A stretch of DNA of 64,000 bases from Bacteroidales bacterium. GTDB lineage: Bacteria > Bacteroidota > Bacteroidia > Bacteroidales > UBA932. Each line of letters starts with the position of its first letter. Position 1 is the stretch's first letter. Shown here piece by piece: positions 1 through 10,351 of the stretch. The translations under genes and the position numbers were made by a program. The notes beneath the pieces were generated by a model. That model was given only the letters and a program-made list of their open reading frames with translations. It was not told the origin of the DNA and did not search any database. The DNA is taken from NCBI GenBank assembly GCA_009774765.1, contig VSOK01000001.1:70040-134039 (forward strand). The letters are read 5' to 3'.

Positions 1-1
1 A

Positions 2-682
2 TATCCTACAAAGGTGCAGGGAAGCTCTACGCTTCTTCTTTCCGAGTCCTGCCCTAATGCCCAGGTAGTGAAGATGACATTCCCTGCAAGGGACAATATG
101 CCTAAGGTGGCAATGCCTGAGGTTGATGTCTACTGGTATGACGGAGGTCTGAAACCTGAAAGGCCTGCAGGTCTTCCTGCCGGAAAGGATCTCAACTTCG
201 ACGGCGGCGGAGTGATTGTACACGGTACAAAAGACACTCTCATCTACGGATGCTACGGAAGAAATCCTTATCTCCTTTCCGGACGTGTTCCTAATGCACC
301 TAAAGTGCTCAGGGAAGTCAAACTCAACCATCAGCAGGATTGGGTACGTGCCTGCAAGGAAGATCCTGAGTACAGGGTACCTTCTGCTTCCGACTTCAGC
401 GAGGCAGGTCCATTCAATGAGATGGTCGTAATGGGCGTTCTCGCTATCCGTCTCCAGAGCCTCAACAGGGAGCTTCATTGGGATGGCGAAAATATGAGAT
501 TTACTAATATTCCTGAGGATGCCACAATCAGGACTGTCATCAAGGACGGCTTCCAGATTACGGACGGACACCCTACTTTCGACAAGACCTGGACAGATCC
601 TGTCAATGCGCAGCAGTTCGCTCAGGAGCTCATCAAACATAACTACAGGGATGGATGGCAGCTGCCTGAAATGCCGAGATAA
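2..682 (+). CDS. Gfo/Idh/MocA family oxidoreductase, C-terminal part (5' end outside window)
   Basis: The reading frame is open to the left edge, so the N-terminal NAD(P)-binding Rossmann half is missing and 226 codons are visible. What remains looks like the C-terminal alpha/beta substrate domain of the Bacteroidota Gfo/Idh/MocA group, with a segment reading DVYWYDGG followed by LNFDGGGVIVHGTKDTLIYG and a C-terminal end reading DGWQLPEMPR. Members of this group are usually exported, often by the Tat system, and oxidise or reduce sugar hydroxyls with a tightly bound nicotinamide cofactor. The Tat signal itself cannot be checked here. The DUF1080 gene starts 23 bp after the stop codon and the sugar isomerase-like gene follows, so the three probably work as one pathway acting on 3-keto sugars. 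The family is confident; substrate and localisation are inferred. Confidence 0.85.
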   Translation, partial: YPTKVQGSSTLLLSESCPNAQVVKMTFPARDNMPKVAMPEVDVYWYDGGLKPERPAGLPAGKDLNFDGGGVIVHGTKDTLIYGCYGRNPYLLSGRVPNAPKVLREVKLNHQQDWVRACKEDPEYRVPSASDFSEAGPFNEMVVMGVLAIRLQSLNRELHWDGENMRFTNIPEDATIRTVIKDGFQITDGHPTFDKTWTDPVNAQQFAQELIKHNYRDGWQLPEMPR

Positions 683-705
683 AAACCTTTAGACCTTTAA
701 ACACA

Positions 706-1563
706 ATGAAAACAGCATTATTTTGTGCAGCAGCACTTGCTTCTGCAGTTGCCGTATCTTCCTGCAGCTGCCAGAACAACAATAACAAGAATCAGAAATC
801 AGAGTCAAACTGCCCTGAATATACAGTAGTGGAGAAGGCTCAGGTAAATCTTGCTGATTATCCTGTTGACGCTGACGGATACTATGTAATATTTGACGGA
901 ACCTCTCTCAAAGGATGGAGAGGCTATGGCAAGGATAACGTGCCTGCAAGATGGACAATCGACGAAGGCTGCCTTAAATTCTCAGGTACAGGAAGCGGTG
1001 AAGGACAGACCGGCGAGGGCGGAGACATCATCTTCTCCCACAAGTTCCAGAACTTCATCCTTGAGTTCGACTGGAAAGTCTCAAAAGGAGGAAACTCAGG
1101 TGTGTTCTACCTTGCACAGGAGGTTACGACAGAGAAAGACGGAGTTGTACGTTACGAGCCTATCTATATCTCTTCTCCTGAATATCAGGTTCTTGACAAT
1201 GCCAACCATCCTGATGCTCTTCTTGGAGTTGACGGCAACCGCAAATCAGCTTCCCTCTATGATATGATTCCTGCGAAACCGCAGAACCAGAAACCTTTCG
1301 GAGAGTGGAACAAAGGTAAGATTATGGTCTACAAAGGCACTGTAATCCACGGTCAGAACGATGAAAACGTTGTTGAATATCACTTGTGGACTCCACAGTG
1401 GACTGATATGCTTCAGGCAAGCAAGTTCAGCGAGGAGAAATGGCCTCTTGCATACGAACTTCTCAACAACTGCGGTGGAGAGAAACACGAAGGCTACATC
1501 GGCTTCCAGGATCACGGTGACGATGTATGGTTCCGCAATATACGTGTGAAACTTTTTGAATAA
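706..1563 (+). CDS. DUF1080 (3-keto-disaccharide hydrolase-like) lipoprotein
   Basis: This 285-residue protein begins with a signal peptide and a lipobox ending at a cysteine near residue 20 (SSCSC), so it should be an exported lipoprotein. An Asn/Lys/Gln-rich linker follows. The rest is one DUF1080 domain, a concanavalin-like beta-sandwich with family hallmarks such as FDGTSLKGWRG near residue 64, GGDIIF, GNSGVFYL and the closing DVWFRNIRVK. DUF1080 proteins are known or predicted to cleave 3-keto-glycosides, by hydrolysis or by elimination, after an oxidoreductase has made the 3-keto group. The neighbours fit this: a Gfo/Idh/MocA oxidoreductase upstream and a TIM-barrel isomerase-like gene whose ATG overlaps this stop by one base. 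The exact substrate is unknown. Confidence 0.9.
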   Translation: MKTALFCAAALASAVAVSSCSCQNNNNKNQKSESNCPEYTVVEKAQVNLADYPVDADGYYVIFDGTSLKGWRGYGKDNVPARWTIDEGCLKFSGTGSGEGQTGEGGDIIFSHKFQNFILEFDWKVSKGGNSGVFYLAQEVTTEKDGVVRYEPIYISSPEYQVLDNANHPDALLGVDGNRKSASLYDMIPAKPQNQKPFGEWNKGKIMVYKGTVIHGQNDENVVEYHLWTPQWTDMLQASKFSEEKWPLAYELLNNCGGEKHEGYIGFQDHGDDVWFRNIRVKLFE

Positions 1564-2423
1564 TGAAGAAAACATTATTTCTTATGCTCACTGCGCTTCT
1601 TTCTTTTGCCTGCACGGAAAAGAAAGAAGTTGCAGTGCAGCTTTATAGCGTACGCAACGTGATCGGCACAAATGAAAAATATGCCGAGAACCATGAGACT
1701 GTCCTCAAGGGGCTTGCTGAAATGGGCTATACCGCTGTAGAGGCAGCCAACTACAACAACGGAAAATTCTATGGACGTACTCCGGAGCAGTTCAGGAATG
1801 ATGTCGAGTCTGCCGGACTCAAAGTCCTTTCGTCACACTGCAACAGGTCGCTTTCCGCTGAAGAATGCGCTTCCGGAGACTTTTCCGCATCATTGGAATG
1901 GTGGGATGAATGCATTGCGGCACATAAGGCGGCCGGGATGAGCTATGTCGTTGTTCCATGGATGAATGTTCCGGAAACTCTTGCCGAGCTCAAGACATAT
2001 TGCGACTATTTCAATGCCATAGGACGCAAATGCAATGCTGCAGGTCTTTCATTCGGTTATCATAACCACTCGCACGAATATGCCAAAGTGGAAGGTGAGG
2101 TGATGCTTGACTATATGTTGAACAATACCGATCCTGAATACGTATTCTTCCAGATGGATGTATATTGGAGCGTAATCGGAAAAGCCAGTCCTGTGGAATA
2201 TTTCAAGAAATATCCGGGAAGATTCACTATGCTCCACATCAAGGACCACAAGGAAATCGGCCAGAGCGGAATGGTGGGCTTTGACGCGATCTTTGCAAAT
2301 GCGTATGATATCGCTGGAGCAAAGGATTTTGTCGTGGAAGTCGAGGCGTTTACGAACGGGGACTGGAAAGAAAGTATGAAACAGAGTGTTGACTACCTTC
2401 TTTCAGCAGAATTCTATAAATAA
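1563..2423 (+). CDS. Sugar phosphate isomerase/epimerase-like (AP endonuclease 2 family) lipoprotein
   Basis: A 286-residue TIM-barrel protein of the xylose isomerase-like / AP endonuclease family 2 superfamily. The first 17 residues form a short signal peptide ending in a lipobox cysteine (LLSFAC), so it is probably periplasmic and lipid-anchored. Barrel motifs that usually carry metal ligands and catalytic acids are visible: QLYSVRN near the start, GYHNHSHEY near residue 165, FFQMDVYW near 197, MLHIKDHK near 224 and FVVEVEAF near the C-terminus. The ATG overlaps the upstream DUF1080 stop by one base (TAATG), indicating translational coupling. In comparable Bacteroidota gene sets this family processes 3-keto sugars or their elimination products. 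That role is inferred from context. Confidence 0.87.
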   Translation: MKKTLFLMLTALLSFACTEKKEVAVQLYSVRNVIGTNEKYAENHETVLKGLAEMGYTAVEAANYNNGKFYGRTPEQFRNDVESAGLKVLSSHCNRSLSAEECASGDFSASLEWWDECIAAHKAAGMSYVVVPWMNVPETLAELKTYCDYFNAIGRKCNAAGLSFGYHNHSHEYAKVEGEVMLDYMLNNTDPEYVFFQMDVYWSVIGKASPVEYFKKYPGRFTMLHIKDHKEIGQSGMVGFDAIFANAYDIAGAKDFVVEVEAFTNGDWKESMKQSVDYLLSAEFYK

Positions 2424-2449
2424 CATTTTTTCTTTCAGAAGCTACGGGG

Positions 2450-3259
2450 ATGGAAGAGGTAAAGACAGAAGAAATAATGTCGCAGGAAAGTGAGATGTCT
2501 TTTTGGGGACATCTTGAAGAATTGAGATGGTCACTTTTCAGGATGCTTATAGCACTTGTGATAGGGGTGATCATCTCTTTCATATCTATGCCGTATATAT
2601 TTGACCGTTTTATACTCGGACCGACAACATCGGATTTTTTCCTTTACAGGCTTTTTGCCGCTCTCGGAGGGAATGTGCCTTTTATGCCGGACTTCGGCGG
2701 CAACACTTTCTCTGTGGACATCATCAACATAAATGTAGCTTCACAGTTTCTTACGCACATAAGCACTTCTTTCTGGATTGCCCTGGTGCTTGCATTTCCA
2801 TATCTTATCTATGAAATATGGAAATTCATACGTCCTGCGCTTTTCAAGCAGGAAATACGCAGTATGAGGTTTGCCTTCATCTGCGGTACCGTAATGTTCT
2901 ATATCGGATGTGCCGTGGGATATTGCCTGGTATTCCCGTTCACATTCAGATTCCTGGCTGAATACCAGTTGAGTGAAAACATCACCAACCAGATAAATCT
3001 GAGTTCATACATCAGTATTTTCCTGATGATGATATTTGTGATGGGACTGGTGTTCGAACTGCCTCTTCTGGCCTGGATTCTTTCCAAATTGGGCCTGATA
3101 AACAAGCAGTTCCTTGTCAAGAACAGGAGATATGCAGTGGTCATACTTCTTGTTCTTGCCGCAATCATCACACCTTCAGGCGATCCATTCACTCTGAGCG
3201 TGGTCTTTATTCCTCTTTATCTCCTTTATGAACTTTCAGTCCGCGTGGTAAAGAAGTAG
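2450..3259 (+). CDS. tatC: Twin-arginine translocase subunit TatC
   Basis: TatC is the multi-spanning membrane receptor of the Tat pathway, which exports folded, often cofactor-bearing proteins. The 269-residue protein carries the family opening FWGHLEELRWSLFR near residue 18 and the usual six hydrophobic segments. The conserved region around FIRPALFKQEIR lies near residue 125, and PSGDPFT near residue 240. Start choice is uncertain because ATG codons at 2450, 2477 and 2495 are all in frame; the last lies directly before the conserved core. It follows the exported oxidoreductase, DUF1080 and isomerase-like genes by 26 bp. No tatA/B gene is in view. The last 53 bp overlap the 3' end of the convergent YfhO-like gene. 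Confidence 0.95.
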   Translation: MEEVKTEEIMSQESEMSFWGHLEELRWSLFRMLIALVIGVIISFISMPYIFDRFILGPTTSDFFLYRLFAALGGNVPFMPDFGGNTFSVDIININVASQFLTHISTSFWIALVLAFPYLIYEIWKFIRPALFKQEIRSMRFAFICGTVMFYIGCAVGYCLVFPFTFRFLAEYQLSENITNQINLSSYISIFLMMIFVMGLVFELPLLAWILSKLGLINKQFLVKNRRYAVVILLVLAAIITPSGDPFTLSVVFIPLYLLYELSVRVVKK

Positions 3260-5813
3260 CCGTCAGTCCGCAGACCGACAACAGAAGAAGGACTATCAAC
3301 GTGATTGAACTTGCCCGTGACAGGGCGGCTCCGGTCCTGTAGGACTGAGGGTCAAACCGCATTACAAGTTCACCTTCGCCTTCCGGCAGGACTGCTCCTC
3401 TGAGAATCCAGTCCGCACGGAACAGTTCAATGTCCGACATTTCTCCAGGAAGTCCGTCTTTTTCAGGTATAATATATGCCTTCCATCCTTCAGGATAGTA
3501 TATTTCGCTGAAAATCACAGCCCTGTCGCTTTCTACATTATATCTGTAGTGCAGCTCGTTCGGACTGTATGAAGACAGTTCTATATAATCTTCATCTGAG
3601 GCTGCTGCCGAAATCCTGTCATAGACGTTTTCAAAGTCTTTGCCTATTATCGCCGTTGTCTTCAGGTCGGTAGATCCTATGAGTGCTATCTCCCTGTCAG
3701 GAGTATCCGCCGGAACGTATGAGTCCACAAACCAGGCATTTCCGAAGGCATTCCTGTTTTCTACGGGAGGATATTCACCTACTATGATTATATATTTGCC
3801 GTTCAGCATTGAAGTCACAGGAAGGTATGGAAGATTGTTTTCGACATCTTGTATTGTCGTTGCGTTTCCTGCCGCACCTGCCGTCGCATTTATTTCCTTT
3901 ATAAGATACCTGTCTATCAGGTCCTGATACCTTTGGAGCTTGGCAGGGCTGTATCCTCCGATGCACTTGTGATGATAGCTCTGATGTGCATCGTTGAATG
4001 TGTTGACGCTTATGTCAAGGACTCTGTAATACGGATCATCGTCCTGAAGGATTAGCTTGTCGACAGGTCTCTGGGCGAACTGGCTGCTGAAATCCTTTTT
4101 GGTGACGAAATTGTCTTTGTTGAGATAACGTTTCCCGACGGTGAACATATTCAGCCATACGGCAAGACAGATGGCAACCGATGCTATTACAGTCCTTCCT
4201 TTGACAGCAGACTGCTCTTTTGTGCGGAAGGTCCATATTATCAGCAGCATAACTATTGAGATGACAATGAATGACTGTATTGCGTCTTTTACCAGCAGAC
4301 TCCTCCTGTCTGCAGCAAGGGCGTCCACGAGAATGTCAGGCTGTCCTGCATCCGCAGCTCCTGTGAATGTGCCGGCAATGGACGGTACAAGGGCGCAGAG
4401 AAGACAGAATCCTGCGGTTATGCCGTATGATATGTATATTCCTTTCAGGAGCTCTTTTTTGTGGTACTCTCCTTTGAAGATTCTGTCCAGGACGAGAAAT
4501 CCCAATACTGGAAGTGTGATCTGAAGTATGACAAGTGCCATAGAGACCGTCCTGAATTTGTTGTACATAGGCGCGTAGTCAAACCATAGTCTGGTGAACC
4601 ACATAAAATGGTTTCCCCACGCGAGGAGTACCGCTATTATTGTAGCTGCAAGAAGCCACCACTTTTCTTTGCCTCTGAAGATGCACAGGCCGAGGACAAA
4701 GAGAAATATTGAAATTGCTCCCATATACATAGGTCCTGCCGTGAACGGCTGCGGACCCCAATACAGAGGAAGGTGTTTGATCACCTGATTGAGATTCGGC
4801 TGTCCTGCCTGTTTCAGAAGTTTGTATGTTTCTGATTTCCTGTCAAGTGCTCCGGAGGATGCCCCTCCGTTGAAATTTGGAATCATCAGGTTCGGAGTCT
4901 CTTCTATGCCGTATGACCAGGCTGTGGCATATTCCAGGTCAAGTCCTTTGTCATTATGCGTTTCTGATGACGGACTGAGCTCCGACCCTCCGCGCATAGT
5001 GTATTTTGCGTACTGGTATGTCGGGATGAGTTTGTTGAGATTGGTGGCGATGCCGGTTCCTCCTATTACAAGCAGAAGTGCTGATGCTGCAAAGAATTTC
5101 ACAAAACGGCTGTCGGCAGTCCTGGACAGGCAGACAGAGACGAATTGCGCTATCGTGTATATGAGGATTATGATGGCGAGATAATATGTAATCTGCGGAT
5201 GGTTTGCCTTGATCTGGAAGCTCAATGCAAATGCGAACAGCACTGACCCGAGGACTGTTTTCGGAAGCCATCTTTTCCAGCCTCCTGAAGCGGACAACGC
5301 GCTCCTGTATGTAAAGACAAATGCTGCAAGTACCCAGGGCATGAATGCGATTGCCTGCATCTTGGTATTGTGTCCCACCTGGATTATCTGGAAGTTGTAT
5401 GAACAGAAAGTTATGGCGATTGCTCCGGCGATGGAGAGAATGCGGTCTGTCCCGAAAGCCAGCATCAGCAGAAATGCCCCTATAAGTGATACGAACAGAT
5501 AATTTGCCGGTCTTGCTCCGGACATCAGTGCCTTGTACAAAGGTTCTGTCCAGTCTCCGTCAAAGTCATCATACATAGTGACGGTAGGCATTCCTCCGAA
5601 CATCGAGTTTGTCCATAGAGTCTTGTCGTCGGGATTGGCTTTGTTGTGCTCGGAAATTTCACGTGTCATACCTTTCCATGCGGAACTGTCTGACTGGTTC
5701 AGCACTTTGCCCGAGAACACCTGCGGTACGAAACTATAGGCCAGTACCGCGAAAAGCAGAACTGTTCCTGCATATATGAGAATCTGTTTCAAGTAGTTCC
5801 TGTTCATCTTCAT
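3207..5813 (-). CDS. YfhO-like multi-spanning membrane protein
   Basis: An 868-residue integral membrane protein with about a dozen hydrophobic segments and a C-terminal soluble portion. It resembles the YfhO / GT-C-like membrane family, whose Gram-positive members add sugars to cell-envelope polymers. Family-like features are the short loop with an acidic pair after the first membrane span, SMFGGMPTVTMYDDF near residue 70, and the C-terminal ending containing FSEIYYPEGWKAYI near residue 785. The start overlaps the stop of the upstream glycosyltransferase by four bases (ATGA), so the two genes are translationally coupled and probably act together in envelope glycosylation. The precise substrate is unknown. 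The 3' end runs 53 bp into tatC on the other strand. Confidence 0.85.
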   Translation of the reverse strand: MKMNRNYLKQILIYAGTVLLFAVLAYSFVPQVFSGKVLNQSDSSAWKGMTREISEHNKANPDDKTLWTNSMFGGMPTVTMYDDFDGDWTEPLYKALMSGARPANYLFVSLIGAFLLMLAFGTDRILSIAGAIAITFCSYNFQIIQVGHNTKMQAIAFMPWVLAAFVFTYRSALSASGGWKRWLPKTVLGSVLFAFALSFQIKANHPQITYYLAIIILIYTIAQFVSVCLSRTADSRFVKFFAASALLLVIGGTGIATNLNKLIPTYQYAKYTMRGGSELSPSSETHNDKGLDLEYATAWSYGIEETPNLMIPNFNGGASSGALDRKSETYKLLKQAGQPNLNQVIKHLPLYWGPQPFTAGPMYMGAISIFLFVLGLCIFRGKEKWWLLAATIIAVLLAWGNHFMWFTRLWFDYAPMYNKFRTVSMALVILQITLPVLGFLVLDRIFKGEYHKKELLKGIYISYGITAGFCLLCALVPSIAGTFTGAADAGQPDILVDALAADRRSLLVKDAIQSFIVISIVMLLIIWTFRTKEQSAVKGRTVIASVAICLAVWLNMFTVGKRYLNKDNFVTKKDFSSQFAQRPVDKLILQDDDPYYRVLDISVNTFNDAHQSYHHKCIGGYSPAKLQRYQDLIDRYLIKEINATAGAAGNATTIQDVENNLPYLPVTSMLNGKYIIIVGEYPPVENRNAFGNAWFVDSYVPADTPDREIALIGSTDLKTTAIIGKDFENVYDRISAAASDEDYIELSSYSPNELHYRYNVESDRAVIFSEIYYPEGWKAYIIPEKDGLPGEMSDIELFRADWILRGAVLPEGEGELVMRFDPQSYRTGAALSRASSITLIVLLLLSVCGLTATSLPRGLKVHKGDKEE

Positions 5814-7123
5814 TTTTCTTGTCTCAAAAGGGAATACATCAGAGCAGCCATCTTTCCGGCAAGTGCTCTTCTTGAATATTGTGATATGTTGTCATTTTCC
5901 GTTTCAGATGATCCGGATTTGAATTTCTGCCAGCAATTGTCTATAAACTCAGAAATCGTCTTTTCATCATCCCAGTCCGCTACGGTCCCGGTCTTTGTGG
6001 AGCCGATTATGGACGCCATGGCTCCGTCTGTCTGTCCGATGCCGAGTATCGGATTGCCGGAGGCCATATATTCGAACAGTTTACCTGGGATAGTTGCCTT
6101 GTATTCAGGCTCTTTACGCAGAGGAAGAATGAGCATTGACGCGCTTTTCTGTTCTTTTACAGCGACAAGATGCGGCTGGTATCCGTGGTCACGGATATGT
6201 TTCCCGAGTCCGGATCTTTCTATCGATGCTGACACTTCCTTGTCTGTCTTTCCCACGAGACTTATACGCATCATGTCGCTGAATTCTTTGTCTTCAGCGC
6301 ATTTTTCCGCAAGGACCTTCCACAATACGTCTGGATTGCCGTCGGATGCGAACAGTCCGGTATGGGTGATGTTGAAATAACCGTCGGATTCCACCACGGC
6401 ATCGGCGAAATCGCTTTCATCATATCCGTTTGTTATAAGTTCGACCGGTGTTGATGTCATTTCCTGGAATTCACTTTGGACCAGCGGCGATACGGCTACG
6501 ACTGCCGAGGCGTCATCCAGGACTTTCTTTTCCAGTTTTTTGTGCTTTTTCAATGCATATCCGGACAGGGACAGATGTTTGAAATAGAACATCCTGGTCC
6601 AGGGGTCCCTGAAATCGGCAATCCATGGGATATCCATAGCCTTTGATATGTGTCTTGCTATAAGGTGCATTGAATGCGGAGGTCCCGTGCTGACGATTAT
6701 GTCCACCGGATTGTCTTTCAGATATTTTTTCAGAAAACATACTGAAGGCCATATCCATACGCATCTCGGGTCTGGAATAAAGAAATTGCCCCGTATGAAC
6801 AACGAGGCTTTTTGCATAAATGTCTTTTTCTGTGAATTGACCGGATTTACTTCATTGCTTCCGCCATCGGCCGCAGACTGCTTCCCGAGCAGCCTGCGGT
6901 AGATGCCGTAAGGTTCTATGATTCTTTTTCTGAGAATTTCCGCTTCATCCGGAATCTCCTGTTCAAGAGTCCTGTCAATGGCTATGAGTTCTGGGTTCTC
7001 CGGAGTGTATATAACGGGCTGCCAACCTTCTTCTGGAAGATATTTCGCAAATTTGACCCATCTCTGGACACCGGATCCCCCGGAAGGGGGCCAATAATAT
7101 GATATTATCAGAACTCTTTTCAT
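5810..7123 (-). CDS. GT4-like glycosyltransferase
   Basis: A 437-residue cytoplasmic glycosyltransferase of the GT-B fold. The N-terminal half opens with ISYYWPPSGGSGVQRWVKFA, the glycine-rich loop and acceptor-side motif typical of GT4-like enzymes. The C-terminal half contains PGKLFEYMASGNPILGIG near residue 345, the nucleotide-sugar binding segment in which the glutamate usually contacts the donor. It lies 31 bp downstream of the GH2 gene, and its stop codon overlaps the start of the YfhO-like gene by four bases, so a three-gene transcript is likely. It may make a lipid-linked or surface sugar that the YfhO-like protein uses. Donor and acceptor cannot be told from sequence. Confidence 0.87.
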   Translation of the reverse strand: MKRVLIISYYWPPSGGSGVQRWVKFAKYLPEEGWQPVIYTPENPELIAIDRTLEQEIPDEAEILRKRIIEPYGIYRRLLGKQSAADGGSNEVNPVNSQKKTFMQKASLFIRGNFFIPDPRCVWIWPSVCFLKKYLKDNPVDIIVSTGPPHSMHLIARHISKAMDIPWIADFRDPWTRMFYFKHLSLSGYALKKHKKLEKKVLDDASAVVAVSPLVQSEFQEMTSTPVELITNGYDESDFADAVVESDGYFNITHTGLFASDGNPDVLWKVLAEKCAEDKEFSDMMRISLVGKTDKEVSASIERSGLGKHIRDHGYQPHLVAVKEQKSASMLILPLRKEPEYKATIPGKLFEYMASGNPILGIGQTDGAMASIIGSTKTGTVADWDDEKTISEFIDNCWQKFKSGSSETENDNISQYSRRALAGKMAALMYSLLRQEK

Positions 7124-7154
7124 TTTATTTCAGTTTCACTGCAGAAGCAATCTC

Positions 7155-10271
<3,117 letters not shown>

Positions 10272-10340
10272 TTATCTGAAAAATGTTTGTTGTAAATAAT
10301 CGTAATCATATCAAACCTCAAAAATAAGAAAATAATCGCT

Positions 10341-10348
10341 ATTTTTGC
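10341..10348 (+). promoter_or_regulatory. Candidate -7 element of the mutS promoter
   Basis: The octamer TATTTTTG matches the Bacteroidota -7 consensus TAnnTTTG and ends only 3 bp before the mutS ATG at 10352. If transcription starts about four bases after the box, the mRNA begins at the start codon. No TTTG lies at the expected -33 position, so confidence is moderate. Confidence 0.45.
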
Positions 10349-10351
10349 GGT

